From NCBI RefSeq assembly GCF_027706745.1, contig NZ_JAQFWP010000015.1, forward strand, positions 1 to 64,000: a stretch of 64,000 bases of DNA. The letters run 5' to 3'. This DNA comes from Nocardiopsis suaedae. Lineage in GTDB: Bacteria; Actinomycetota; Actinomycetes; Streptosporangiales; Streptosporangiaceae. A program made the translations under genes and the position numbers. Shown in pieces: positions 52,768 to 63,945 of this stretch; the first letter of the stretch is position 1; each line of letters begins with the position of its first letter. Under the pieces are notes generated by a model that searched no databases, had not been told where the DNA came from, and saw nothing but the letters and a program-made list of their open reading frames with translations.

Positions 52768-53708
52768 GAGCGGAGTTCCCGGCCGGTGAGTTCGAGGAAG
52801 ACGTCTTCGAGGGTGCGGCGCTGCACGCGCAGCCCCTCCGGCTGCACGCCGTTGGCCGCGCACCAGGTGCCGACGGTGGCCAGCATCTCCGGCCCGATCT
52901 CGCCGCCGTCCGCGCGGGCGATGGCGCACCCCGGCGCCTGCCCGGCGGTGGCGGGCCGGGCCTCGACGCGGACGCCCGACGGCAGCGCCTCGCGCAGCGC
53001 CTCGGTGTCCACCGCCTCGCGGCACTCGAACCGGAGCTCCTGCCCGTCGCGGGTGAGGTCGCCGGTGGCGCCGTCGGCCACCGCCCGGCCCCGGTCGATG
53101 ATCACCACGCGGTCGGCCAGGTTCTCGGCCTCTTCCATGTGGTGGGTGGTCAGCACCACGCCCACCCCGGCCTCCCGCAGCTCGGCCACCAGGTCCCAGG
53201 TGGCGCGGCGGGCCTGCGGGTCGAGGCCGGCGGTGGGCTCGTCGAGGAATACCAGCTCGGGGCGGCCGATCACGGCGGCGGCCAGGGAGAGCCTTTGCTG
53301 CTGGCCCCCGGACAGGCGGCGGAAGGGGGTGCGGGAAGCATTCGTGAGGCCGAGGCGTTCCAGCAGCGTGTCGGCGGAGAGGGGGCGGGCGTGGAACGAG
53401 GCCGTCAGGCGCAGCCATTCGCCCGTGCGCGCGCCGGTGGGCACCCCGCCGGACTGCGGCATCACCCCGACCCGGGGCTTGAGCGCCGCGGCGTCGGCGG
53501 CCGGGTCCAGGCCGAGCACGCGCACGGTGCCGCCGTCGGCCCGGCGGAAGCCCTCGCACACCTCGACGGTGCTGGTCTTCCCGGCGCCGTTGGGGCCGAG
53601 CAGCGCCGTCACCGCCCCGCGGGGCGCGGTGAAGGACAGGCCGTCGACGGCGGTCGTCGCGCCGTACCTCTTCACCAGGTCGGTGACCTCGACCGCGGCT
53701 GTCTCCAT
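52764..53708 (-). CDS. ABC transporter ATP-binding protein
   Basis: The 314-residue ATPase has Walker A GPNGAGKT near 40, signature LSGGQQQR near 139, Walker B LVFLDEP near 160 and a switch His in TTHHMEEAE. The C-terminal 90 residues form an extra domain typical of DrrA-type drug exporters. ATG 53708 is used. It heads a minus-strand operon with the permease, a small membrane protein and HicB, and diverges from the suf operon. Confidence 0.92.
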   Translation of the reverse strand: METAAVEVTDLVKRYGATTAVDGLSFTAPRGAVTALLGPNGAGKTSTVEVCEGFRRADGGTVRVLGLDPAADAAALKPRVGVMPQSGGVPTGARTGEWLRLTASFHARPLSADTLLERLGLTNASRTPFRRLSGGQQQRLSLAAAVIGRPELVFLDEPTAGLDPQARRATWDLVAELREAGVGVVLTTHHMEEAENLADRVVIIDRGRAVADGATGDLTRDGQELRFECREAVDTEALREALPSGVRVEARPATAGQAPGCAIARADGGEIGPEMLATVGTWCAANGVQPEGLRVQRRTLEDVFLELTGRELRS

Positions 53709-53886
53709 GGCCTCAGAGTCTATGGCCGCCCGCGTGTGGGCCCGAACCGGGTGCCCGGCGGCGGGTGCGCGGACGGCGCGACGGGCGTCCGGATCGCAGG
53801 ACGTTCGTCTCGCGATACGGACGGGTAACCGATCCTGCGCGTGCACGCGCGGACCCGGGTGCCGGGCCCGCACCGCGAAACCCCTG

Positions 53887-53905
53887 AAAGGTAAGGCTTG
53901 CCTGG
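53887..53905 (+). promoter_or_regulatory. Iron-box-like site upstream of the suf operon
   Basis: AAAGGTAAGGCTTGCCTGG matches the DtxR/IdeR/DmdR1 19-bp consensus (TTAGGTTAGGCTAACCTAA) at 13 of 19 positions, with the AGG-N-AGGC core intact. It lies 61 bp before the sufR start. Confidence 0.4.
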
Positions 53906-53965
53906 GTGATCAATGGCATGCATCACGGTTTGCCCGCACGGAAGTATTTACGCCACACTGATGTT

Positions 53966-54757
53966 GTGAAAAAGGTGAGCAGCGGACAGCAGACGACCGG
54001 GGGCGCCGCGCCCGGCGTCCCGCGCGCGCCTGCGCCCGACCTGGGCGCCGAGACCGGGACGCGCGCGCGGGTGGCGCGCCTCATCCTGGAGCAGGGCCCG
54101 ATCACCGCCTCCACACTCGGCGAGCGGCTCGGGCTCACGCCGGCGGCGATCCGCCGGCACCTTGACAACCTCATGGGCGAAGGGCTCGTCGAAGCCCGCG
54201 ACGCGCGGCCCCTGGGCCGCCGGGGCCGGGGCCGCCCGGCCCGGGTCTTCGCGATCACCGAGGCCGGTCGCGACGCGTTCGTGCACGGCTACGACGACCT
54301 GGCCTCCAGCGCACTGCGCTTCCTCGCCGAGCGGGCCGGACCCGGTGCCGTCACCGAGTTCGCCCGGCGGCAGGTCGCCGAGCTGGAGGAGCGCTACCGC
54401 CCCCTGCTGGAGGGCGTGCCCCCGCAGCAGCGGGTGCGCAGGCTCGCCGAGGCGCTGAGCAACGACGGCTACGCCGCCGCCGCCGACCGGGCGCCCGCGC
54501 CCGGCGGGGGCCAGCAGCTCTGCCAGCACCACTGCCCGGTGGGGCACGTGGCGGCCGAGTTCCCCGAGCTGTGCGAGGCCGAGGTCGAGGCCTTCGCCCG
54601 GCTGCTGGGCACCCCCGTGCGGCGGCTGGCCACCATCGCCCACGGCGACGGGGTCTGCACCACCCACGTGACCCCGAGCGAACCCGCAGGCGCCGCAGAG
54701 GGCGCCGAGGACAGCACCAACGAATCAGGACGTCTGAGTCCAGGAGGATCCGCGTAA
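53966..54757 (+). CDS. sufR: Fe-S cluster regulator SufR
   Basis: A winged-helix repressor that binds an Fe-S cluster and controls the suf operon. The 263-residue protein has a DNA-binding domain (about 33-105: [38 protein letters not shown] split over helices) and the cluster cysteines C190, C203 and C231. C186 lies in the same [19 protein letters not shown] stretch. GTG 53966 is the likely start. No good ribosome binding site precedes it, so the mRNA may be leaderless; GTG 53975 is an alternative. Its TAA overlaps the sufB ATG. Confidence 0.9.
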   Translation: MKKVSSGQQTTGGAAPGVPRAPAPDLGAETGTRARVARLILEQGPITASTLGERLGLTPAAIRRHLDNLMGEGLVEARDARPLGRRGRGRPARVFAITEAGRDAFVHGYDDLASSALRFLAERAGPGAVTEFARRQVAELEERYRPLLEGVPPQQRVRRLAEALSNDGYAAAADRAPAPGGGQQLCQHHCPVGHVAAEFPELCEAEVEAFARLLGTPVRRLATIAHGDGVCTTHVTPSEPAGAAEGAEDSTNESGRLSPGGSA

Positions 54758-56169
54758 TGACGTCTATCGCGCACCCCGAGCTCGAAGGGCTCGGCACCTA
54801 CGAGTACGGATGGGCCGACCCCGACACGGCCGGCGCCTCCGCTCGGCGCGGCCTGAACGAGGAGGTCGTCCGCGACATTTCGGCCAAGAAGGATGAGCCG
54901 GAATGGATGCAGAAGGCCCGCCTCAAGGCGCTGAAGCTCTTCGACAAGAAGCCGATGCCCTCGTGGGGTGCCGACCTGTCCGGGATCGACTTCGAGAAGA
55001 TCAAGTACTTCGTCCGGTCGACCGAGCAGCAGGCCGCCTCGTGGGAGGACCTGCCCGAGGACATCAAGAACACCTACGACAAGCTGGGCATCCCCGAGGC
55101 CGAGAAGCAGCGCCTGGTCGCCGGTGTCGCCGCCCAGTACGAGTCGGAGGTCGTCTACCACCAGATCCGCGAGGACCTGGAGGAGCAGGGCGTCCTCTTC
55201 CTGGACACCGACACCGCGCTGAAGGAGCACCCCGAGCTCTTCCAGGAGTACTTCGGCACGGTCATCCCGGCCGGCGACAACAAGTTCTCCGCGCTCAACA
55301 CCGCGGTCTGGAGCGGCGGGTCCTTCATCTACGTGCCCAAGGGCGTCCACGTGGAGATCCCGCTGCAGGCCTACTTCCGGATCAACACCGAGAACATGGG
55401 CCAGTTCGAGCGGACCCTGATCATCGTCGACGAGGGCGCCTACGTCCACTACGTCGAGGGCTGCACCGCGCCGATCTACAAGACCGACTCGCTGCACTCG
55501 GCGGTCGTGGAGATCATCGTCAAGAAGAACGCGCGCTGCCGCTACACGACCATCCAGAACTGGTCGAACAACGTCTTCAACCTGGTCACCAAGCGTGCCG
55601 TCGCCTACGAGGGCGCCACCATGGAGTGGATCGACGGCAACATCGGCTCCCAGGTCACCATGAAGTACCCCGCGGTGTACCTCATGGGCGAGCACGCCAA
55701 GGGCGAGACGCTCTCCATCGCCTTCGCCGGCGAGGGCCAGCACCAGGACACCGGCTCCAAGATGGTGCACTGCGCCCCCAACACCTCCTCCACCATCGTC
55801 TCCAAGTCGGTGGCCCGGAGCGGGGGCCGCGCCTCCTACCGGGGCCTGGTGCAGGTGCAGGAGGGCGCCGACCGCGCCAAGTCCACGGTCAAGTGCGACG
55901 CGCTGCTGATCGACACCATCAGCCGCTCCGACACATACCCCTACAACGACATCCGCGAGGACGACACCGAGCTCGGCCACGAGGCCACGGTGTCCAAGGT
56001 CAGCGAGGACCAGCTCTTCTACCTGATGAGCCGCGGCATGGACGAGGACGAGGCCATGGCGATGATCGTGCGCGGGTTCGTCGAGCCCATCGCGCGCGAG
56101 CTGCCCATGGAGTACGCCCTGGAACTGAACCGGCTCATCGAGCTGCAGATGGAAGGAGCGGTTGGTTAA
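54757..56169 (+). CDS. sufB: Fe-S cluster assembly protein SufB
   Basis: Scaffold subunit of the SufBCD complex on which Fe-S clusters are built. The 470 residues align with SufB along the whole length: [20 protein letters not shown] near 33, [23 protein letters not shown] near 175, and [14 protein letters not shown] near 390. No intein interrupts it, unlike in some mycobacteria. A perfect AGGAGG precedes the ATG, which overlaps the sufR stop. Confidence 0.97.
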   Translation: MTSIAHPELEGLGTYEYGWADPDTAGASARRGLNEEVVRDISAKKDEPEWMQKARLKALKLFDKKPMPSWGADLSGIDFEKIKYFVRSTEQQAASWEDLPEDIKNTYDKLGIPEAEKQRLVAGVAAQYESEVVYHQIREDLEEQGVLFLDTDTALKEHPELFQEYFGTVIPAGDNKFSALNTAVWSGGSFIYVPKGVHVEIPLQAYFRINTENMGQFERTLIIVDEGAYVHYVEGCTAPIYKTDSLHSAVVEIIVKKNARCRYTTIQNWSNNVFNLVTKRAVAYEGATMEWIDGNIGSQVTMKYPAVYLMGEHAKGETLSIAFAGEGQHQDTGSKMVHCAPNTSSTIVSKSVARSGGRASYRGLVQVQEGADRAKSTVKCDALLIDTISRSDTYPYNDIREDDTELGHEATVSKVSEDQLFYLMSRGMDEDEAMAMIVRGFVEPIARELPMEYALELNRLIELQMEGAVG

Positions 56170-57338
56170 TGGCCGGCCCGAACCTCGGAGTCAAGGAGCA
56201 CAGCCACGGCGGCGAGCTCCCGATCTCCAAGCTGGACGTCCACGGGTCCTTCGACGTGGACGCGTTCCCGGTCCCCACGGGCCGGGAGGAGGAGTGGCGG
56301 TTCACGCCGCTGCGCCGTCTGCGCGGGCTGCACGACGGCCGCGACATCAAGGACGGCGGCGTCTCGGTCGAGGTGACCGCCCCTGAGGGCGTCACCCACG
56401 AGACCGTCGGCTCCGACGACCCGCGGCTGGGCACCACGTTCCTGCCCACCGACCGGGTGTCGGCGCTGGCCTTCCGCGACTTCGGCTCCTTCGGCGGCGC
56501 CACCGTGGTGACCGTCGCCAAGGACGCCCAGGTCGCCGAGCCCGCCTACATCAAGGTCACCGGCCAGAACCGGGGCGACGCCTACGGGCACATCCTGGTC
56601 CGCGCCGAAGCGCACTCCAAGGCCACCGTGGTCCTGGAGTACGCCGGTGAGGCGGTCTACGCCGACAACGTCGAGTTCGTCGTCGGGGACGGCGCCGAGC
56701 TGACCGTCATCAGCCTGCAGGACTGGAGCCGCGACGCGGTGCACGTGGGCCACCACTACACCAAGGTCGGCCGCGACGCCCGGTTCAAGAGCTTCGTGAT
56801 CACCCTGGGCGGGGACCTGGTCCGCATGTCGCCCAAGGTCGGCTACACCGCCCCCGGCGGCGACGCCGAGCTGCACGGGCTCTACTTCACCGGCGACGGC
56901 CAGCACCACGAGCACCGCTCGCTGATCGACCACAACGTCTCCCACACCCGCAGCCGCGTCGAGTACAAGGGCGCGCTGAGCGGCGAGGGCGCGCACGGCG
57001 TGTGGATCGGCGACGTGATCATCGGCGAGGGCACCGAGGGCACCGACTCCTACGAGTACAACCGGAACCTCGCGCTGACCGACGGCACCCGGGTGGACTC
57101 GGTCCCCAACCTGGAGATCTTCACCGGCGAGGTGGAGGGGGCCGGGCACGCCAGCGCCAGCGGGCGGCTCGACGAGATCCACCTGTTCTACCTGCGCTCG
57201 CGCGGCATCCCGGAGGACGAGGCCCGCCGCCTGGTCATCCGCGGCTACTTCGCCGAGCTCATCGGCCGGATCGACGTGCCCGAGCTGCGCGAGCGGATCA
57301 TGGCCGAGGTCGAGGAGAAGCTGGCCGAGCATGAGTGA
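56169..57338 (+). CDS. sufD: Fe-S cluster assembly protein SufD
   Basis: SufB paralog and partner in the SufBCD scaffold. The 389-residue protein has the SufD beta-helix core and the C-terminal end with DEIHLFYLRSRGIPEDEARRLVIRGYFAEL; the conserved His of SufD is seen in GQHHEHRSLIDHN near 240. The ATG overlaps the sufB stop (TAATG), and its 3' end overlaps the Rieske gene by eight bases. Confidence 0.95.
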   Translation: MAGPNLGVKEHSHGGELPISKLDVHGSFDVDAFPVPTGREEEWRFTPLRRLRGLHDGRDIKDGGVSVEVTAPEGVTHETVGSDDPRLGTTFLPTDRVSALAFRDFGSFGGATVVTVAKDAQVAEPAYIKVTGQNRGDAYGHILVRAEAHSKATVVLEYAGEAVYADNVEFVVGDGAELTVISLQDWSRDAVHVGHHYTKVGRDARFKSFVITLGGDLVRMSPKVGYTAPGGDAELHGLYFTGDGQHHEHRSLIDHNVSHTRSRVEYKGALSGEGAHGVWIGDVIIGEGTEGTDSYEYNRNLALTDGTRVDSVPNLEIFTGEVEGAGHASASGRLDEIHLFYLRSRGIPEDEARRLVIRGYFAELIGRIDVPELRERIMAEVEEKLAEHE

Positions 57339-57660
57339 GGGCACCTTCACCCGGGTCTGCGCGCTGGGCGACCTCCCCGAGGAGGGGGCGCTCGGCGTGG
57401 AGGTCGGAGGCACCCCGGTGGCGGTGGTGCGCAGCGAGGGCGAGGTGTACGCGATCAGCGACATCTGCTCGCACGCCGAGGTCAACCTGTCGGAGGGCGA
57501 GGTCGAGGACGGCACCATCGAGTGCTGGCTGCACGGCTCCTGCTTCGAGCTGACCTCCGGCAAGCCGATCAACCCGCCCGCCGTCCAGGCGGTGCCCACC
57601 TACGCAGTCAAGATCGACGGCGACGACGTCCTCGTCTCGCTGGACACCACGAGTTCCTGA
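57331..57660 (+). CDS. Rieske [2Fe-2S] ferredoxin-like protein of the suf operon
   Basis: The 109-residue soluble protein has the two Rieske cluster motifs C46-S-H48 and C65-W-L-H68, the spacing of bacterial ferredoxin components of non-heme oxygenases. Its place between sufD and sufC is a usual feature of actinobacterial suf operons, where it may supply electrons or act in cluster assembly. It starts within the end of sufD. Confidence 0.92.
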   Translation: MSEGTFTRVCALGDLPEEGALGVEVGGTPVAVVRSEGEVYAISDICSHAEVNLSEGEVEDGTIECWLHGSCFELTSGKPINPPAVQAVPTYAVKIDGDDVLVSLDTTSS

Positions 57661-57672
57661 GGCTTGAAACAG

Positions 57673-59726
<2,054 letters not shown>

Positions 59727-59739
59727 GAAGGGCCGGAAC

Positions 59740-60237
59740 ATGCGCTTGGACGCGATGTACCAGGAGATCATCCTGGACCACTACCGCAACCCGCACAACA
59801 AGGGGCTGCGGGAGCCCTTCGAGGGAGAGGCCCACCACATCAACCCCACCTGCGGGGACGAGGTGACGCTGCGGGTGCACTTGGCGCCCGGCTCCGGCGA
59901 GGGGGGCGCGGCGAAGGTCGCCGACGTGTCCTACGACAGCATGGGCTGCTCCATCAGCCAGGCCAGCGCGTCGGTCATGACCGACCTGCTGATCGGGCGG
60001 ACGGTGGACGAGGGCTTGGAGATGCTCGACGCCTTCAACGAGCTCATGCACTCCAAGGGCCAGGGCGAGCCGGACGAGGACGTCCTGGAGGACGCGGTGG
60101 CGTTCGCCGGGGTGTCGAAATACCCTGCCCGTATCAAGTGCGCCCTGCTCGCCTGGATGGCGTGGAAGGACGCGACCGTGCAATCCCTGGGAAGCGACCC
60201 CCGTGCGGACGGGGACGGACCGGAGAGTGGCTCATGA
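59740..60237 (+). CDS. sufU: Sulfur relay protein SufU
   Basis: Zinc-dependent partner of SufS that accepts persulfide. The 165-residue protein has the three conserved cysteines C38 (NPTCGD), C70 (MGCSIS) and C134 (IKCALLAW). The insertion between the second and third that distinguishes SufU from IscU is present. GGAAGGGCCGG precedes the ATG. Confidence 0.95.
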   Translation: MRLDAMYQEIILDHYRNPHNKGLREPFEGEAHHINPTCGDEVTLRVHLAPGSGEGGAAKVADVSYDSMGCSISQASASVMTDLLIGRTVDEGLEMLDAFNELMHSKGQGEPDEDVLEDAVAFAGVSKYPARIKCALLAWMAWKDATVQSLGSDPRADGDGPESGS

Positions 60238-60608
60238 GTGAGAACGAGACCGCGGCCCCGGAGCAGGCGGTCCAGGGCGGGCCGGGCGAGGGGCTGGGCC
60301 AGGAGGCCCTGGCCGAGGAGATCGGCGAGGCCCTCAAGGACGTCATCGACCCCGAGCTGGGCGTCAACGTCGTCGACCTGGGCCTGCTGTACGGGGTGAA
60401 CGCCGACGATGCCAGCATCACCCTGGACATGACCCTGACCAGCGCCGCGTGCCCGCTGACCGACGTCATCGAGGACCAGGCCACCAGCGCCCTGGACGAG
60501 TTCGGCCGCGAGGTCAAGATCAACTGGGTCTGGATGCCCCCGTGGGGCCCGGACAAGATCACCGAGGACGGCCGCGACCAGCTGAGGATGCTGGGCTTCA
60601 ACGTCTGA
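60234..60608 (+). CDS. sufT: SufT-type (MIP18/DUF59) Fe-S maturation protein
   Basis: Small accessory protein for Fe-S cluster transfer. The 124 residues have an acidic N-terminal extension (1-25), then ALKDVIDPELGVNVVDLGLLYGV and the Cys-containing LTSAACPLTDVIEDQ segment near 72-85. The ATG overlaps the sufU stop. It is the last gene of the operon. Confidence 0.94.
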   Translation: MSENETAAPEQAVQGGPGEGLGQEALAEEIGEALKDVIDPELGVNVVDLGLLYGVNADDASITLDMTLTSAACPLTDVIEDQATSALDEFGREVKINWVWMPPWGPDKITEDGRDQLRMLGFNV

Positions 60609-60610
60609 GA

Positions 60611-60637
60611 GGTCCGGGGGAGAGCCCCCGCCGGACC
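60611..60637 (+). terminator. First hairpin after sufT
   Basis: GGTCCGG (60611-60617) pairs with CCGGACC (60631-60637); an inner GGG/CCC closes an AGAG loop. It starts 2 bp after the stop codon. Confidence 0.65.
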
Positions 60638-60662
60638 GACCTCCCTCAGGAGCGGACACCGA

Positions 60663-60692
60663 GGGCCGGGACGCCGAAAGGCGCCCCGGCCC
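60663..60692 (+). terminator. Main terminator of the suf operon
   Basis: A 13-bp stem (60663-60675 with 60680-60692, one mismatch) capped by a GAAA tetraloop and followed by a C/T-rich tail (TTCCCTTTCCC). Confidence 0.75.
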
Positions 60693-60700
60693 TTCCCTTT

Positions 60701-60772
60701 CCCGCGATGATCTCGACGGAAGTGCTGTCACAACCGCCGGAATGACACCACTCCCGTCGAGATCATCGCGGG
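60701..60772. repeat. 72-bp palindromic element
   Basis: Two 30-bp arms (60701-60730 and 60743-60772) are complementary at 28 of 30 positions around the loop CAACCGCCGGAA. No coding capacity. It is too long and too symmetrical for an ordinary terminator and resembles a REP-like unit or short MITE. It lies between the suf terminator and a convergent gene. Confidence 0.7.
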
Positions 60773-60792
60773 TGGGGCCGACAGCGGAGCGG

Positions 60793-62859
60793 TCAGTGCG
60801 GGGCGGCCAGGCTCTGGCGCAGTTCCTCGGCGATGTCCTCGTCTCCGCGCTGGGAGAGCATGTCCAGCAGCTTCCGCGGGTCCGGCCCGGGGTCCTCCTC
60901 CTCGGTGATCCTGCGGGCGATGATCCGCAGCGCCTCGTCGGTCGGGGCCGGGGCGGTGTAGCCGATCAGGTGCAGCGCCCTGCCCGTCGGGCCGTGGCCG
61001 CCCAGGTCGGCGGCGGGCAGGCGGCGGGCGTCGAGGCGGTCGCCGTCCACGGTGATGAACACCCGGTCGCCGGGCTGGGCCGAGAGCCGCCGCAGCAGCG
61101 GCCGCAGGGAGTCGAAGGCCGCCTCGTCCCGCCACACCAGCACCAGCAGGTCGGCGCCGGGCGCGGTCAGGCACAGCAGGCGCCCCGGCTGCAGCCCCAG
61201 GTGGGTCGCGTACCCCGGGGGCACGGTCACCGGGGCGCCGTTGAGGTGCTCCGGTCCGATGTCCACCCGGTGCCACCACCGCCCGTCCGGCGCGCGGAAG
61301 CACCGCGGCGAGGTCGCCACCCCCGGCGGGGCGGGCGCGGCGGCGGCCACGCCCGGGGCCTCCGGCCGATCCGCCCCCGCCTCGTGCGCGGCGCCCGGCC
61401 GCCGGCGGATCGGCAGCCCGCCCGCGGTGGTCGAGCCGTCCTCCTCCGACAGCTCCGAGCGGCCGCCGAAGGCGGGCGCCGGGGCGGGGCCCTCGGGCGG
61501 CAGCGACGGGTCGATCAGCACCCGCCCGTCGCGCAGCTCGATGCCCGGCGTGCTCTGCAGCCACGCCCGCAGCGACCGGCGGCGGATCCCGATCCGGTCC
61601 AGCCGCACCGCCGCGTCGTCCAGGGTCGGGGCGTCCCCCAGCATCTCCCGCGTCTGCCAGCGCATCCGCTCGGGGTCGTCGGCCACCAGCCACCCGTTGT
61701 GCAGCCGCCGGTCGGTGAAGAAGGTGATGAGCACCCGCCACAGCGGCGCCTTCAGCGACGGCACCGTGACCGGGTGGTCGGGGTGGGCCCCGATGAGCGT
61801 GTCGATGGTGGTGGCCGCGCCGAGCTCCTCGGACAGCTCCCGCAGGTGCCGGGTGACCGGCTCGCCCCCGGACGAGGACAGCCACTGCAGCAGCCGCTCC
61901 TCCACACTGCGCTGGGCGTTGCGGATGTCCCCGATGTCGGCGCCGCTCTGGTCGGCGAGCAGGCGGATGCTGATCGGGTCGGCCGCGAACAGCCGCTCGG
62001 CGGCGACCGTGCGCTCCAGCGGGCTCCACCCGCGGAGGAACTCCTCCAGCAGGTCCACCATCGGGTGGGCGCCCAGCCCCGCCCCGTCCCCGGCCCCGTC
62101 GGCGTCGCGGGAGGGTGCCCGCTCGGCCCCGTGGTCGGGCTCCTGCGGCTGTTCCCGCTCCTGCTCGCGGGCGTGCTGGTTGCGCAGCGCGCGCAGGGTG
62201 CGGATGGCCCGCGTCGCAGGGCTCTGCGGCACGTCGGCGCCGCCCCGCCCGGGCGCGGACACCGCCTCGGGCGGCGGCCCCTCCTCCAGGTCGGCGCCGG
62301 TGGCCGCGGACAGGTACGCCAGGGCGCGGCGGACCCGGTCCGGGGCGCCGTCGGGCAGCCAGTGGGCGACCGTGCGCACCGCCTCGATCATCAGCGCGGG
62401 CGAGGGCAGCGGCCCGGTGCGCGCCGCCTCGCCGCAGAACGGGCGCAGCGCCTGCCAGACGGCCGAGCCGATCACCTCGACCGGCCCGCAGTCGGCGGGG
62501 AAGGGCCAGTCGGCCACGGCCGAGGGGGGCGCCCCGATGAGGGTCCCCCAGTCGCCGGCGGTCGCCAGGAGGGCGCCGCGCACCGGTTCGGCGACCTCGT
62601 CGAGGTCCACCGGCAGGGCGCGCAGCACCGGCAGGAAGTCGCCGACGGGTATGTGGTCCCAGTACTCGGACATGAGCAGCGCGAGGTTGTGCGCGAGCCA
62701 CGGCGGCCCGGCGATGTCCAGCGCGCGCGGCAGCGGCAGTGACCGCCACCAGCCGTCGACCAGGCGGCTGTGCCCCAGGTAGGGCGTGAGGTCCTCAGGG
62801 CGGCTCCAGCGCAGCGCCGGGGCCAGGTCGGTCAGGCAGATCGGGGAGATGGCGTTCAT
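60793..62859 (-). CDS. Large hypothetical protein with a possible sigma-4-like segment
   Basis: A 688-residue soluble protein of unknown function. Residues 1-180 are helical and Trp-rich. After a polar, low-complexity linker (about 195-265) comes LLEEFLRGWSPLERTVAAERLFA, then ISIRLLADQSGADIGDIRNAQRSVEERLLQWL (about 265-330), which resembles the helix-turn-helix of sigma region 4. A second possible winged-helix stretch (DDAAVRLDRIGIRRRSLRAWLQS) lies near 435-460. After another Pro/Ala-rich linker, the last 150 residues are a beta-rich domain. It may be a DNA-associated regulator. The whole frame has normal codon use and ends near the palindrome. Confidence 0.7.
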   Translation of the reverse strand: MNAISPICLTDLAPALRWSRPEDLTPYLGHSRLVDGWWRSLPLPRALDIAGPPWLAHNLALLMSEYWDHIPVGDFLPVLRALPVDLDEVAEPVRGALLATAGDWGTLIGAPPSAVADWPFPADCGPVEVIGSAVWQALRPFCGEAARTGPLPSPALMIEAVRTVAHWLPDGAPDRVRRALAYLSAATGADLEEGPPPEAVSAPGRGGADVPQSPATRAIRTLRALRNQHAREQEREQPQEPDHGAERAPSRDADGAGDGAGLGAHPMVDLLEEFLRGWSPLERTVAAERLFAADPISIRLLADQSGADIGDIRNAQRSVEERLLQWLSSSGGEPVTRHLRELSEELGAATTIDTLIGAHPDHPVTVPSLKAPLWRVLITFFTDRRLHNGWLVADDPERMRWQTREMLGDAPTLDDAAVRLDRIGIRRRSLRAWLQSTPGIELRDGRVLIDPSLPPEGPAPAPAFGGRSELSEEDGSTTAGGLPIRRRPGAAHEAGADRPEAPGVAAAAPAPPGVATSPRCFRAPDGRWWHRVDIGPEHLNGAPVTVPPGYATHLGLQPGRLLCLTAPGADLLVLVWRDEAAFDSLRPLLRRLSAQPGDRVFITVDGDRLDARRLPAADLGGHGPTGRALHLIGYTAPAPTDEALRIIARRITEEEDPGPDPRKLLDMLSQRGDEDIAEELRQSLAAPH

Positions 62860-63134
62860 CCGCGGTGGACCTCGACCTCCAGGGGTACGGCGCAGGGACG
62901 TGGGCCGCCGCAGGGAGCCGGAGCGGTCGGCCGGTGTTCCACTTTATGCGCCCTTGCCGGATTCGGTGCCCGCTGTCCTGCGACTGCCTGGGCCGGCGGG
63001 GGACACGGGCGCCCAGCGCGCCCGCGGGTGATCGTACGTCGGCGCGGCGCGGAAGGGTAGGGCGCGGCCGCCGGACGGCCGCATCCCCGCTGTGCGCAGG
63101 ACCCCGCGGACTCCCGGAAGCGGGCGGGAGCACG
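62860..63134. other. Intergenic region between sseB and the large hypothetical gene
   Basis: About 275 bp without a gene. It should hold the promoter of the large gene to its left; no clear -35/-10 pair was picked out. Confidence 0.5.
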
Positions 63135-63184
63135 GCCCGGAGGCGCACCGGGGCCCAGTTCCCCGGGCCGGTGCGCCTCCGGGC
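63135..63184 (-). terminator. Terminator after sseB
   Basis: A perfect 17-bp inverted repeat (63135-63151 with 63168-63184) with a 16-base loop begins 7 bp beyond the sseB stop. Confidence 0.75.
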
Positions 63185-63191
63185 GCCGGAG

Positions 63192-63668
63192 TCACTCCCC
63201 GGCCAGAGTGGCGACCATCTCCGCCGGTACCGGAACGCTCGGCCCGTTTCCGGGGTTGACCGCCAGTCCCACCCCTTCGGGCAGCGCGGAGGCCAGGTCG
63301 CGCACGGCCAGCACCGCGCACGGCACCTCCGCGCTCCGCTCGTCGTACTGGGAGCGGGAGGTGAACACGGGGATGTACACGCGGCCCTCCAGCTCCAGCG
63401 ACGGCAGGGCGATGGACCCGTCCTGCTGGGTCCCCGACCCCTCGGGCACGGGCACCCAGACGCTGCCCTCGGCGAAGGCGGACAGGAACGCCCGCACGGC
63501 GCCGCCCGCCTCGGGGCCGCCCGCCTCCGCGCCGTCCTCACCGGAGCCGTCCGCGGCCCCGGCGGTCTCGGCCTCGGCCGGGGCGTCCCGCAGGGCCCGC
63601 CCGAGGGCCTCCTCGACCGGGTTGGCGGGGAACCCGGCGTCCGCGTCTGCGCTGTCGTTGCTGGTCAT
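63192..63668 (-). CDS. SseB family protein
   Basis: The 158-residue product has a low-complexity Ala/Gly/Glu-rich N terminus (1-55) and one SseB domain (about 58-155) with VRAFLSAFAEGSVWVPVPE, RVYIPVFTSRSQYDE and GVGLAVNPGNGPSVPVPAE. Its function in actinomycetes is unknown. In many of them it lies beside the infC-rpmI-rplT genes, so the gene off the right edge may belong to that group. Confidence 0.85.
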   Translation of the reverse strand: MTSNDSADADAGFPANPVEEALGRALRDAPAEAETAGAADGSGEDGAEAGGPEAGGAVRAFLSAFAEGSVWVPVPEGSGTQQDGSIALPSLELEGRVYIPVFTSRSQYDERSAEVPCAVLAVRDLASALPEGVGLAVNPGNGPSVPVPAEMVATLAGE

Positions 63669-63945
63669 GGGGTGAGATGCCCGTCTCTTCTCGGGTGCGC
63701 CGCCGGGGGCTGCGCCAGGTCACGGTCGGGACCTCCGCCGGTCTCGGTCAGGCGTCGCCCCGGCCCGGCGTCGGCGGTCGGCGGTATGCTTGTCGGGCAC
63801 GCCGTACCCCTGCCTTTCTCCTTTGACACGTGCTCGTCGGTGTTGCGAGAGGCACACGTGGCGGTCCTCCGCAAGCGCGTGCTCCGTCCCCGATCCCGAC
63901 GCGGCGTGCCGCGCGTCAACGCCCGAGTCCGCATGATAGGTGGAA
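63669..63945. other. Intergenic region divergent from sseB
   Basis: About 280 bp without a supported gene. TTGACA at 63823-63828 could be a -35 box, and TATGCT at 63785-63790 could be a -10 box; no complete promoter can be assigned. Confidence 0.4.
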
